DNA from: Closterium sp. NIES-65
Lineage: Eukaryota; Streptophyta; Zygnematophyceae; Desmidiales; Closteriaceae
DNA: 64,000 nt
Assembly: GCA_948144175.1 (NCBI GenBank)
Contig: CANXME010002590.1
Coordinates: forward strand, 744,001 to 808,000
Reading direction: 5' to 3'
Position 1 is the stretch's first letter, and every line of letters starts with the position of its first letter. Under the pieces are notes generated by a model. The model searched no databases. It saw only the letters and a list, made by a program, of their open reading frames with translations, and was not told the origin of the DNA. Position numbers and translations under genes: made by a program. Positions 19,869 through 32,118 of this stretch are shown here, one piece after another.

Positions 19869-20544
19869 AAGCCTAGTTATGTCTAGTGCTGTGTTGTGAC
19901 CATATAAATGTCACACATACTAATCGAAAACCATTAACATAATTCTGCAAACTTATCTATAGAAAGCATCTCTTTTGTGCAAGATGGAAGGCCATCTGGC
20001 TACGGTTATCTTGAAGAGGGGTGCTGCTAAATCATGTACCGGTAAGGTTAGTGCCGTGCCATGCCATCATGTGCCATGCCATCATGTGCCATGATCCGCA
20101 ATTTGGGACTAAAATGAACTGTAAATTGATTTCTTAGAGCAGAGAACATTTGCATTGACAAGATTCACCATTGCACTAGCAGCCCACCACATGCAATCAG
20201 CATCAAAACTTGAAAGGAATTGAAACTGGAAGGAAAAAAAAAAAAACACACACTGGAAGGAAATTAAACTGAGATGCAAAAGCAGAGCAGAATCCTTGCT
20301 CATCTTGCCCCTTCTATGCCCCACCTCCCTCACAGAACAGCACAAACACATGCACACAGACACACACACGGCATCACCGCCACAAGCACGCCACATCACA
20401 AGCAGCAGGTCTTCTAGAAACAACCCCCCCCCTCTCCCCATGCATTAGAGGGTCATTCGGCCGCCATTCGCCGCTTCTGCCGAGCCCTGCCGCCCTGCCA
20501 CCCTCCTCTGCTCCTCCATTGCACGTCTTCTGGTTGGTCTCCAA
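19869..20544. other. 3' flanks of two convergent genes
   Basis: The 3' untranslated side of the transporter gene followed by that of the minus-strand secreted-protein gene. Contains a short CATCATGTGCCATGC repeat near 20056-20093 and an A-rich tract at 20233-20248. No gene is supported. Confidence 0.5.
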
Positions 20545-21879
20545 TCAAATGCCGGGCGCAGCACTGCTCGCAGCACTGGCAGGGGTGGCAGTGGGGGGCT
20601 TGGGGGCTGCGGTGGCAGCGGTGGGCTTGGGGGCTGCGTCCGAGGTGGCCTTTGCCCCCGGCGCCTGCTCCTTCGGGACGGCCGCCGTGCCAACAGTGGG
20701 AGCGACGGGCGTCTTGGCGGCTGCGCCCGAGTTGACCTTACCTCCCGCCTGCTTCTTCGGAACCCCCGACGCGCCAGCAGCAGGAGAAACGGGCGTCTTG
20801 GGGGCTGCCGCACCCGAGTTGCGCTTACCAGCAGCGGGCGCCTTGGGAGCTGCGCCTGAGTTGCGCTTTCCAGCTCCCGCCGGCCCAGTTTTCCTTCCCC
20901 CGCGGTGGCGGTGGCGGCGGTGCTTCTTCTTGCCCTTCTTGGGCGGGACTCCCATCATGGACCCGACCGAGTTGCGCACCTTCCTCCCCGCCTGCCCGAG
21001 AGCGTTTTTCACGGCGCCGCTGGCGTCATCCGACAACTGCTTCAGGTCCGCCGCTGCGTTCCCCATCGTGAGAAGCATCCGCGAGTCCTCCGAGTCAACG
21101 GAGTCAACGGAGGCAAAGTCAACGGAGTCAATCAAGGCCGCATCGCTGTCGGCCGCCTCGAGGAGTGCGCGTGGCTCGCTTGCAGCAGCGGGGGCCTTGG
21201 GGGCTGCTCCCGAGGTGTCCTTTGCTCCCGCCTCCTGCTTCGGGACGGCTGCCGCGCCAGCAGCGGGAGCCGCGGACGGCTTGGATGCTGCGTCCGGGTT
21301 GCTTCCCGCCTGCTTCTTCGGAACCCCCTTCGCGCCAGCAGCAGGAGCGGCGGGCGTCTTGGGGGCTGCCGCGCCCGATTTGCGCTTACCGGCAGCGGAT
21401 ACCTTGGGAGCTGCGCCCGAGTTGCGCTTACCAGCTCCCGCCGTCCCAGTTTTCTTTCCCCCGCGGTGGCGGTGGCGGCGGTGCTTCTTCTTGCCCTTCT
21501 TGGGCGCGACCCCCATCATGGACCCGACCGAGTTGCGCACGTTCCTCCCTGCCTGCCCAATGGCTTTCTTCACCGTGCCGCTCGCGACGTCCGACGTCTG
21601 CTTCAAGTCCGCCGCTACGTCGCCCATCGCGAGAAGCACCCGCGGGTCCTCCGACTCCTCGAAGTCAACGGAGTCAATCGAGTCAACGGACTCCGTGACG
21701 GATTCGAGTGAGGCATCGCTGTCAGCCACGAGGAGCGCGCGCGGGTCGTATGCTTGCTCGAGTGCGGGCTCGCTCGCGTCTAAGTAACCATCCGGAGGGA
21801 GCGCCGCGAAAACCGCGAGGAGGTTCAGAGAAGCCACGAGGACAAGGGTGAGCAGAAAACGAGGGCGAGGCGTACCCAT
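20545..21879 (-). CDS. Secreted basic two-module protein, unknown function
   Basis: Intronless 444-residue ORF. Residues 1-27 are a signal peptide (RFLLTLVLVASLNLLAVFAAL). The mature chain is two copies of a module of about 190 residues, starting at PRALL 46-50 and PRALL 236-240. Each module has an acidic Ser/Asp segment (DSVDSEDSR), a short amphipathic segment ending AGRKVRNSVGSMMGV, a strongly basic block KKGKKKHRRHRHRGG (127-141 and 314-328) and an Ala/Pro/Lys/Ser-rich tail with KRNSGAAPK repeats. The tail composition resembles hydroxyproline-rich or arabinogalactan-type wall proteins; the His/Arg/Lys block would bind polyanions such as acidic polysaccharide or silica. No known family is recognised. 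The modules are duplicated at DNA level as well, consistent with the local duplication habit of this region. Confidence 0.75.
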   Translation of the reverse strand: MGTPRPRFLLTLVLVASLNLLAVFAALPPDGYLDASEPALEQAYDPRALLVADSDASLESVTESVDSIDSVDFEESEDPRVLLAMGDVAADLKQTSDVASGTVKKAIGQAGRNVRNSVGSMMGVAPKKGKKKHRRHRHRGGKKTGTAGAGKRNSGAAPKVSAAGKRKSGAAAPKTPAAPAAGAKGVPKKQAGSNPDAASKPSAAPAAGAAAVPKQEAGAKDTSGAAPKAPAAASEPRALLEAADSDAALIDSVDFASVDSVDSEDSRMLLTMGNAAADLKQLSDDASGAVKNALGQAGRKVRNSVGSMMGVPPKKGKKKHRRHRHRGGRKTGPAGAGKRNSGAAPKAPAAGKRNSGAAAPKTPVSPAAGASGVPKKQAGGKVNSGAAAKTPVAPTVGTAAVPKEQAPGAKATSDAAPKPTAATAAPKPPTATPASAASSAAPGI

Positions 21880-22539
21880 GATGTTGGCTGTTGCTATCAG
21901 TGTAGCTGAGGAAGAAGCTCTGTGGAAGGTTGTACTGAATTAGATTTACTGCTAGAAGTAGTACTCATGTGAATGAGTTGTTTCCAACTCACTCCGCGTT
22001 AAATATGCCAACCATGTTTGCCGATTGCAGACTTCGCTGTAATGTTGCGGCTCGACATCAGATGAGGCGATCCCACCCCATGATGCTTCTCGTAGCGCCT
22101 AAGTCGTTTTCTGGGCCTCATAGCGTTGGATGCGGCGGGGATCACTCGGGAACTTGGGCCACCCAAGTTTATGCTCTGCTCACAGTAATGGCAGTTCGTA
22201 ATTATGAAACATGAGAACCTGCGGGTTGTGGGAGTGAGATCGAAGAAAATGGTACGAGCGTTTTTTAACGGTCAGGAGTGGTAGAGAGGTGGTTCACTCC
22301 ATCATCACTTTTCAGGAGTTGCCCGAAATTTGCGGCCGAGCAATAATTGCGCACCTAGTATTCTCACGCACCGCACATTTCGATACGCGTCTGCAAAAAA
22401 TGCGCAATTAATTTGTATCGATTTCAAGATATGTAAGTATATACAATCAGATACCTTCTCGAAATCTATTCATGTCATATGTGTGCACGAAATGACACAT
22501 TTACATGAGGTACACAAGTTTATTAACAGAAAATATTCC
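21880..22539. other. Intergenic spacer up to element A
   Basis: Upstream (promoter) side of the secreted-protein gene and unique AT-richer DNA. No supported gene, repeat or clear promoter motif. Confidence 0.4.
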
Positions 22540-22953
22540 TGATCTAACCAAGGATCCAGTGGATAGGATAGAATCTGTTAAGTCTGAGAGGAGACAATGA
22601 AGTCTCTGTAGTGACCTTGTTGAATAATAATTGAAGAACAAGATGATTGAAAGATAAGAGTACAAGAGATTAAGTAGAAATCTAGCTAGCCATGTACTCT
22701 GAGGGGTACATTCCCTTATTAACTGTATAGCTACAGTAACCGTGACTATTGCTATCCTCAACAGTTACCATGTTGCAGTGGATAAACTGTCGCACGGTTA
22801 CTGGATTATCAAGGGTCACGACCGTTGACTTCCTCAGACGGTTGACCTTCAGGTGACCCTCAACATTCCACATGCTCTATATGAGCTATTGCGGTACTGG
22901 TACAGTGGAACAGCTTCGGGAATGCTTTATATAACATTTCGGTTATTCCAACA
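22540..22953 (-). repeat. 3' LTR of element A
   Basis: 414 bp, TG..CA ends (TGATCTAACC.. and ..TTATTCCAACA on the plus strand). The adjacent CTCCCCTTC is the polypurine tract (GAAGGGGAG) read on the minus strand. Confidence 0.85.
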
Positions 22954-22965
22954 CTCCCCTTCATT

Positions 22966-25900
22966 CCTGAAGGTGGGCCGCGTGGGATTTCTTGGTGATC
23001 CCGCAGAGGTCGGCGTAGCGTTGGTACTGCTGACGTGGCAGCTTCTTCGTCAAGAAATCAGCTGCCATGTCACCGGTCGGGCAGTACGTCAGCTTGACTT
23101 TCCCCTTGTCGATTTCATCCTACACGAAGAAGTAGCGAAGGGCGATGTGCTTGGTGCGATTGACGAAGCCGGGCTTGTTCGCGATCTTTATCGCGCTCTG
23201 ATTGTCACAGAGTAACGTGAAGTGCCCGTTCATCGTCACTTTCGACTCTTGCAAGAGCTCCACCAGGTACAGTCCTTCGCGAACAGCTGCGCTAGCTGCG
23301 ATGAATTCTGCTTCTGCTGACGAGAGAGCGATAAGTTCCTGCTTTTGAGAGTTCCAGGAGATGAGTCCAGCAGGTTGGAGTTGAAAAATGAATCCTGTGC
23401 GGGAGCGTCTGTTGTCAACATCTCCAGCGTGGTCGGCATCTACGTAGCCATGGAGCTGTAGAGTAGCGGCGAGGTTAGCTTCGTAGGTGAGACCGACGTC
23501 GGGAGTGGAGATGAAGTACTGTAGTGCTCGGCGTAGATCCAGTAGATTCTCCCTTCAGGTCGCTTCAGGTACTGTGCGAGCTGGCTTGCGACGTAGGAGA
23601 GATCGGGCCGGCACGTGACGGCGGCGAACAGTAGACATCCCAGCTGCTGCTGATAGAGACGATGGTTGTCGGGAGAGAGTGGTATGGTGTCTGGCTCGTG
23701 GTTAGGAGGAGGAGTGCGATAGGGGGTAGTGAGGTTGATTGGTGCGATGGAGAAGCGCTTCGCGAGTGTTTCGGCGTACTTGGCGGCGGAGAGGTGAATG
23801 GAGGAGGCGGACTGAGTCACATTGAGGCCGAGAAACTGGGTGACATTGTGATTGATTGTCACTTCCAGTTTCTCTTTGATGTCGGCCTCAAACTGGTCCA
23901 GCAGCTCCGTGTCGTCGCCGGTGTAGAGGAGGTCGTCGACGTAGGCAACGAGGAGTATGAATTTCCCGCGCGATTATCGCCTGTACATTCCGAGGTCGTG
24001 CGGCAGCTGAGTGAAGCCGAGCTCAAGGAGGACGGAATGGAGGTACTGCTGCCAAAGACGAGGCGTCTGCTTGATTCCGTAGAGGGATTTTTAGAGGAGG
24101 CACACGGCGCCATCATTTTCTTCGAATGCGTGCGGCTGCTCGACGAAAATGATGGCATCGACGGGAGCGTAGAGGAAGGCGCTGCCGGCGTCGATTTGCC
24201 GGAGCGGTCGCTATTTGACGGCGGCGATGCAGATGAGAATGCGTACCGAGGTGTGGCGGCCGACTGGAGCGTAGGTGAGACTGAAATCCACCAGGTGTGT
24301 TTGCTCAAATCCCCGCACCACCCAACGCGCCTTGTACTTGTCGACCGAGCCATCTGCGAGAGTTTTGATATGAAAAACCCATTTGCCGCTGAGATTTTTT
24401 CTCCCCTTTGCCGATGACCGAGGGACTAACTTCCAGGTGCCACGATTCTTCAGTGATGCGATTTCGGCGGCCATGGCTGCTTTCCATTTTACACTGTCGG
24501 GGCCAGATAGGGCTTGGCGGACGGTGGTTGGTTCCTTGGGCGAAGTGTAGCGAACAGCGACGGCGAGGCCTAGAACGCGGAGACCGGTTTCGTCAGTCTT
24601 TTCGTAGTGAAGTCGGTCATAGTCGTGAAAGCTGGTAACTTCGACCACGTCGTCATCGCTGTTGTTGCCGAGGCGGAGGGTATCCTGCGACATGTTGAGT
24701 TATGGTAACTCGGCATCAGGTGATCGGCGCGCCTCACTGTTGTAGTCATGAGCCGCGCGAGTTGTATCGTTAGGATCGGGTTGGTGTAGAGGTACGAATA
24801 TCGGAGTTTCGAATTGGCTTGTGAGAGGGATGCTTGGAGCGGAGTCCATTGGGGTGACATCAAGTACGTCTGCATCCTCGGCCAGGTCAGCTTCGTCGTG
24901 TGACGTGGCAAAGCTGCGGTGGCCCTCGAAGAGCCTCTCGGGAAGTTTGTCGGCTTCCTGGTGCTCCTTAAAAAGGGGCAGAGTCAGCTTCTCGTAGAAG
25001 ATGCAGTCACGTGATTTCGTCACCTCGTGTGTCGCGTAGTCCAGCACGATCCACGCCTTGAATTCCTTCTCGATTCCGAGGTGGAGGCCCCATCGTGCCC
25101 GGTCAGCAAATTTTTCGGTTCTTGCAGTGTGGGGTATGTACTGTACCATGCAGCCAAATACCCAAAGCAGGCGTGTATCTGCTTTTCTGCCCATCCATGC
25201 CCGGTAGGGGGAGTTGTTGTTTTCGAGGCTTCGCGAGGACAGCAAGTTGTGCAGCCGAACAGCGTGATTCATCGCAAATGGCCAATATTTTGTTGGGATG
25301 GCCGACTGATTCATCAGGGCCCTCATCCGCGTGGCGAGGCTTCTGTTTGTCCGTTCTGCTACTCCTTGCTGTTGGTGAGCGTAGGGCAGGGACACCAGGT
25401 GCTCAATCCCCTTCTGCTTGAGGAGGTCCTTGAACTCGTCTGAGAAGAACTCTAGGGCTCCGTCCGTCTGCCAGGTTTTGAGTTTGAGACCGGACTGTCG
25501 CTCAGCCCGCTTGATCCACGCAATGAAGCACTCGAAGGCAAGAGACCTGCTGTCGGTGTTGACGGCCCAGACGTAGCGAGTAGATGCGTCGATGAAGGTA
25601 AGTGTGTACTGCTCCCCGTCGAGCCCCTCCTGGCTGAGCACCATAAAGTCGCTGTAAACCTTGTCCAGCGGCTTGTAGCGTTCATACCCTGGGGACAAGT
25701 CAGGGAACGGCTGGTGATTGAGCGATGCGGTTGGGCAGACGATGCATGGCGGGTTAGGTGAGTCCGCGATGAGGGAACTGTTTTGAGGAAGGAGGAGCGC
25801 GTCCTTGTCGAAGGCTCCGGCCTTGAGCGAGTTTTTGAGCGTGGCGTGGGAGGGATGGCCGAGCCGTTGGTGCCATGTTTCTGGGTCCGCACGATAACCG

Positions 25901-26274
25901 ACTGTCCTTTGATAATATTTTTGTCGCGTTGCTTCGTCGTTTGCCTCCCCTTCATGTCCTCCGTCGGTGGCGGAGTCGGTGTCGGCGGCTAGTGCGTGAA
26001 TTGCTTTTCGCTCCAGAAGCACGCAGGGAATACCGATGATGTCGTCGGTGTCGCCAGCTTCGACTTGGTCTCCGGTAACGAGCAGGCATTGGTTGGGCCA
26101 TTCCCGAATTGGGAGTCCCTTCACGGGGATTTTGAGGTAACTGTATTCAGTGCCGAGGACCTCAATTTCTTGTGGTCCTTGTACTGGCGGCTCCGGCTCC
26201 TCGGTAGGTTTGGGTAACTCTGTTGGTTCTCCCATAAATTCGTAAGCTTCTTCTTCTTCTGACTCTTTTGCCAT
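22966..26274 (-). pseudogene. Element A pol: integrase, RT, RNase H
   Basis: The integrase part is a clean 524-codon frame (24700-26274): HHCC zinc site H135, H140, C177, C180, then the DDE triad D209 (YSDFMV), D271 (WQTDGALEF) and E307 (AERTNR). The next frame (24211-24693) opens reverse transcriptase (WKAAMAAEIASLKNRGTW, KARWVVRGFEQ). A TAG follows at 24211-24213, then AYVVDD-region motifs with a readable YVDD near 23940, further stops and shifts, and RNase H (LIALSSAEAEF, TKHIALRYFF) down to about 22985. Copia pol makes and inserts the cDNA in VLP and nucleus; this copy is dead because of the stops and the missing protease. Confidence 0.85.
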
Positions 26275-26280
26275 GTGCTC

Positions 26281-29200
26281 TTCGAAACCTGGCTAGATGA
26301 CCTACACCTCTTCCTACAGCTCACTGCCAAGGAGGACATCTCACTGTACGATCACGCCCTAGGCCATGCTCCTGCTCCTGCTGCTACTGCTGACAGCATT
26401 GCCCGCTCACAGTGGCAGACTCGTGACGCCCACGCTCGCTTCGCTATTCGCAACTCCCTGCCGATAGATGAGCGCGAGCACTTTGGGCAGCACAAGACTG
26501 CACAGGCACTGTACACTGCTGTCGTTGCCCGCTACTCCTCACCGGCCTCTGCTGCACTAGGCCGTCTCTCTCTTCCCTACCTGTTCCCCGACTTAGCCTC
26601 TTTCCACACAGTCGCTGACCTCATTACGCACCTCCGCACTAGTGAGGCTCGCTTCCGCGCCGCCATGCCTGATGAGTTCCTTGCCAAGAACCCACCCCCA
26701 CTCTGGCTCACTCTCTACCACCTAGTCACCCGCCTCCCTGACACTCTGCGCTCAGTCAGGGACCACTTCCTAGCTCGCTGCCCCACTGAGCTCACCATTG
26801 CCCTCCTCGAGAAGGAACTCCTTGCAGTTGAGGCTAGCATAGTCGCTGTAGGTGCCTCTCGTGGCGACCCCCGTATCCCGTTCTTTGAGGGGTGTTCTCC
26901 TTCCCCCCTTCTTCCCTCTGTCGCCTCTGCTGCTGCTGTCGACCTCCTTGGTGTTGAGAAGGTCGGGACTGCGTCTGCTTCGAGCGGGCGCCGCAGCGGC
27001 AAGGGCAAAGGGGGCAAGGGCAGTGGCGGTGACAGCGGGGGAGGCGGTGGTGGGGGCGGTGGCGGCGGTGGGGGTGGTGGCGCGACTGGAGGGGCTAGTG
27101 GCAGCGGTGGGGGTGGTGGCGGCAACGGCGGGGGAGGTGGCAGGGGCGGAGGCGGTGGTGGGGGTGGCGGTGGACGCGGCGGCAGCAGGTGTTGGGGTGG
27201 TCGAGGAGGTGGCGGCGGTGGTGGTGGTCGTGGAGGCGCTGGCGGTGGCCAGAGCCAGCAGCACACTCCGTCGCCCTAGGAGGTCCGTGAGTGGTACTCT
27301 CATCACAGGGGGGGGGGGGGGGGGGGTGGCTTTAGCTGCACGTACGTCATTCGCACTGGTGACCGCACTGGTCAGCCGTGTTGGGGACCGCACGCCACAC
27401 AGCGCTGCTTTGCTCGTCTCAACGACGCTTGGCGTGTTCAGTTCCCTCAGGCCACAGAGCTGCCCCGCTGGGTTGATCTCCTGAAGAAGGGGATTGATAT
27501 CTATGCTCTAGACTTTGATGCTATTCTCACTGCTATGTATGTGATGTCTACTAGTGGAGAGGGTGCTGAGTACCTGTGTGTGCCGCCCGACCCGGGCATT
27601 AGGACTAGTGCGTCTGCCGCTCCAGGTACTCGCGTGTCTGCTACCCCAGGTGCTGGTGAGGCAGCTGCTCTAGGTGCTTGTGCGTCTGCCCCCCCTGGTA
27701 CTGAGTCAACGGCAGCACTGCACACCTTCACACTGGACTCAGGTGCTTCTTGCTGCTTTTTTCGTGACCGCACTGCCCTTGAGCCGCTTGCTCGGCCAGT
27801 TGCTGTCTCCCTCGCTGACCCCTCTGGGGGTCCGGTCATTGCGACCTCCTCCACTGTCCTTCCCTGTCCTGCGGTCCCGTCGGGCACACTGTCAGGTCTC
27901 CACCTCCCCTCGTTCTCAACAAACTTGGTGGCAGGTAGTGCACTCCAGGAAGGGGGTGTTCACCAGTTCACCCCTGCCTACGAGCGCGTGACACACTGCA
28001 CGTGTGCTCGTACGGGCCGCCACTTGGCTACCTTCACTCGGCAGCCGGGATCGGACCTGTACACACTGACCACTGAGTCCCCTCAGGTCGCTGCGTCTGC
28101 GTCTGCGTCCGCGTCAGGTCAGCTGTCTGCCCCCTGCTCGTGTCGCTCTCTGGCGCACGAGACTGTCCTCTGGCACCACCGACTTGGCCACCCGTCTGTG
28201 GAGCGCCTTCGTGCCATGCACTCCCGGTACCTTGTCTCTGGTCTTCCCAGAGTCCTCCCTCCCCTCCCACCCTCGCCTGCTCCTCCCTGTCTTCCCTGCG
28301 TCGAGGGGCGGCAGCCCGCCGATCCTCACTCCTCCTCGTTTCCCCCGACGACTGCTCCTTTGCAGACGCTCCACATGGACGTGTGGGGCCCAGCCCGCGT
28401 CCGTGGTCAGGGTCAGGAGAGGTACTTCCTGATAGTTGTTGACGACTACTCGCGCTACACCACGGTCTTCCCCTTGCGCACCAAGGGTGAGGTCTCTGAT
28501 GTCTTGATCCCTTGGATCCGCAGAGCCCGTCTCCAGCTCAGCGAGCGTTTCCACTCGGACTTTCCTATCCTGCGCTTGCACTCTGACAGAGGTGGTGAGT
28601 TCTCCTCCGACCTCTTGGCAGCCTACTGTGCTGAGCACGGCATTGACCAGTCGTTCACACTTCCGGCCTCACCACAGCAGAATGGGGTTGCGGAGCGCCG
28701 CATTGGCTTGGTCATGGAGGTCGCCCGTACCTCCTTGATCCATGCGGCTGCCCCCCACTTTCTGTGGCCGTTTGCGGTCCGGTACGGTGCGCATCAGCTC
28801 AACCTCTGGCCCCGTGTCTCCTTGCCGGAGACCTTGCCCACACTGCTGTGGACGGGGGAGGTTGGCGATGCTTCGCGTTTCCGGGTCTGGGGATCTCGAG
28901 CTTTTGTCCGCGATACGTCTGCGGACAGGCTCTCCTCCCGTGCTGTTCCCTGCGTCTTCCTCGGCTTTGTCCCGGACGCGCCTGGTTGGCAGTTTTACCA
29001 CGCCACCTCACGCCGAGTCTTGCCCTCTCAGGTTGTCACTTTTGACGAGTCCGTCCCCTACTACCGCCTCTTCCCCTACCGCACTGCCCCACTCCCCCCC
29101 CCGCCTCTCTTCCTCGCGCCAGGTGCTGCTGTCATAGACCCACTCCCCCCTCAGGGTGCCGCTCCCTCAGGTTCGTCTCAGGTAGACCCACTTGAGCCTG

Positions 29201-32118
29201 TTGAGGTAGCTGTCGACTCTCGTCCCGCTGCGGGTGCGGAGCCTGGGGGTGCTGAGCCTGGGAGTACTGAGCTTGGGGGTGCTGAGCCGCAGAGTCCGGA
29301 GTCTGGGGGTTCTGAGTCTGGAGGTCCTGAGCCTGAGGGTCCTACACCTGGCAGAGCCCTCTCCTCGGAGCAGCTGCGTGATTGGTACTTCCAGTACTGC
29401 AGCCTCAGGAGAGGTACCTCTGGAGCCAGGCGTACTATTTAGACAGGTGCTAGTGCCGGGAGCTCCCCTCCCGTGAGTGGATCCGTGAGTGGTACGAGCG
29501 GCGCTGCACTCTTCGGAGTGGCGCGCATGGTGTTTGCGGACCCCGCTGCTGCTGGTGGTGCTACTGGTGCTGGAGACTCTACTGGTTCTGCTCGTGCTGC
29601 GGCCCCTGAGGTTGGAGCTGTTTCTGGTGCTGCGGACCCGGGCGTTGGAGCTACGGCTGGTGCTGCAGACCCGGGCGCTGGTGCTGCTGCTGGTGCTGAG
29701 GACCCGGGCGTTGGAGCTGCTGCTGGTACTGAGGACCCGGGCGTTGGAGCTGCTGCTGGTGCTGAGGACCCTGGAGCTGGTGCTGCTGCTGGTGATGTGG
29801 AGTCGGGCGTTGGAGCTGCTGCTGGTGCGGAGGACCCTGGCGCTGGTGTCTCTGCTGGTTCTGGAGTCGCTGCACGGCAGCGGCCGTACTTCGTTCCGCT
29901 CCTTCAGCAGGTTCTTGGTCTCCCGCCTTCTCTCGGTCCTCCTCCTCCCTTAGAGTGTCCACAGCCTGTCCAGTCACGGTTACAGTTACAGCCCGCCTCC
30001 CCACTGCCTGCTCCTTCTCCCTACAGTGGTCCTAGTGGAGGTCTTGCTGAGCGTCGTGAGCCTGCGTCTCGCCCTGCGTCACCTGTCCGTACTGCGCGCA
30101 CTAGTGGTTGCGGTTTGCGTCAGCGTCCTCCTCCTGTCCCTGGCACGCACCGGATGTCTCTGCGTCCGTCCACTGCTCCTCTGCGTGCCCCGTTGCCTTC
30201 TCCTCCTGAGTCCTCTCTTCCTGCTCTTCCCGACCCGGAGTCGGACTCTCTTTGGGCTACCAGTCCTACTGTCACGCGTCTCCTTGCTACTGTCGTCACT
30301 GACCCTTCTTTTGAGTCCACTGCTGCGTCTGCCCCAGTTGCTGAGCTCGTCGACTTTGCTGCTCGCTGTCGTCTAGACTATGCTGCTAGTCTTGTCGCTG
30401 AGTCAGAGTCTGTCTGTCCTCCGTCCGTCGAGGGTGAGTGTGCCCTTGGCACGGACGTCCTTGAGGACAGGCAGGAGGAGTTCCAGTGCTTGGCCGCTGC
30501 TTCACCTCATCTCGTGTCCGTACTGCTTACCCCTGAGGAAGACCCGGATGCACTTGACATCCCGTCTCCGCGCTCTTACGCGGAGGCGATAGAGGGTCCC
30601 TACTCTTCTCAGTGGCAGGCAGCTATGGATGCAGAGATGGCTTCCTGGAAGTCCACAGGCACCTACGTTGATGCTGTCCCCCCTCCTAAGGCGAACATCG
30701 TCAGCGGCATGTGGATTTTCAAGGTGAAGCGGCCGCCTGGTTCTCCGCCTGTCTTCAAGGCGCGTTACGTGGCTCGTGGTTTCAGTCAGCGGCAGGGAGT
30801 TGACTACTTTCAGACCTTCTCTCCCACCCCGAAGATGACCACTCTTCGGGTGCTGCTGCACATAGCTGCTCACCGTGACTACGAGCTACACTCTCTTGAC
30901 TTCAGCACTGCTTTCTTGCAGGGCAGCCTGCACGAGGAGATCTGGCTGCGTCGCCCACCTGGTTTCACTGGGTCTTTTCCTCCTGGCACCCAGTGGAGTC
31001 TCCGGCGGCTAGTCTACGGTCTCCGCCAGGCACCGCGTGAGTGGCACGACACACTGAGGACTACGCTTACGGCTCTTGGGTTTGCTCCCTCTACTGCCAA
31101 CCCGTCGCTGTTTCTACGCACCGACACTTCTCTGCCGCCGTTCTACATCCTCGTGTACGTTGACGACTTGGTCTTTGCCACAGCTGACACTGCTGGACTC
31201 GCCTACGTGAAGTCCGAGCTGCAGAAGAGACACACGTGCACAGACCTGGGTGAACTGCGCAGCTACCTTGGCTTGCAGATCACCCGGGACAGAGCACGCC
31301 GCACCATCACCCTGACTCAGTCACACATGGTGCAGCAGGTCCTTCAGCGCTTCGGCTTCACGTACTCCTCGCCTCAGGCCACTCCTCTGCCTACTCGCCA
31401 CTCGCTCTCAGCTCTGCCTTCGGATGAGTCCGTAGAGTCGAGTGGCCCGTACCCAGAGCTTGTTGGCTGCCTCATGTACCTGATGACCTGCACACGACCT
31501 GACCTTGCATACCCTCTTAGCATTCTCGCACGCTATGTTGCTCCTGGGAGACACCGACCAGAGCACATGGCTGCAGCGAAGAGGGTGTTGCGCTACTTGT
31601 GGAGTACGTCGGGCATGGGGCTAGTGCTTGGAGGGCAGAGTCCAGTGGTCCTCATTGGTCACGTAGACGCTTCTTGGGCTGACGATCAGGCTACGCAGCG
31701 GTCGTCACAGGGTTACACCTTCAGCCTTGGTTCCGGCTCTGTTTCGTGGCAGTCTACTCGCTCGTCTTCTGTTCTCAGCTCCAGTTGTGAGGCTGAGATC
31801 TACGCAGGGGCCATGGCTGCTCAGGAGCTTCGCTGGCTCACCTACCTGCTGACCGACCTTGGGGAGCCGCCTCGTTCTCCTCTAGTGCTGTACGTAGACA
31901 ACAAGGCCATGCTGGCCTTGTGTCGAGAGCAGAGACTGGAGCACAGAACAAAGCACATTGCTCTCCGCTACTTCCTTGCTCGTGAGCTACAGCAGCGTGG
32001 TCAGTTGCGGCTTGCGTACGTGGCCTCTGAGGCCAACACTGCTGATGTCTTCACCAAGGCACTTGCGCCTTGTGATCATCAGCGCTTCTGCACCCAGCTG
32101 GGTCTTGTACCTGTCTTG
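26281..32118 (+). mobile_element. Element B: 5'-truncated Copia, plus strand
   Basis: Internal region of a Copia element very similar to element E (which is inverted at 59121-53049) but lacking LTR, leader and the first 18 gag codons on the left, and ending in RNase H (GLVPVL) on the right without a 3' LTR. The left junction with element A has a few unexplained bases (26275-26280). The right junction with element C shares CTTG(G) between both partners. It shows many substitutions from element E, so it is a separate copy and not an assembly duplicate. Confidence 0.85.
26281..32118 (+). pseudogene. Element B gag-pol
   Basis: One frame from gag to RNase H with two stops, TAG at 27277-27279 and TAG at 29440-29442. 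In order: gag (WLDDLHLFLQLTAKEDISLYDH), a Gly-rich tract (27020-27250), TAG, poly-G run, an extended zinc motif (SCTYVIRTGDRTGQPC..H....C), protease (LDSGASCCFF, about 27736), pre-integrase zinc site (HHRLGHPS), integrase with MDVWGP, HSDRGGEF and AERRIG, a GAEPGG-type spacer (29234-29340 and on), RT with LVYVDDLVFA (about 31150), and RNase H (SSSCEAEIYAGA, TKHIALRYFLAREL). The family makes virus-like particles in the cytoplasm and inserts cDNA in the nucleus. Confidence 0.85.

Noticed and set aside
20519-21787. Plus-strand frame of 422 codons opposite the secreted-protein gene
   Set aside because: Antisense shadow; the minus frame has a signal peptide, charge modules and an internal duplication that make sense as protein.
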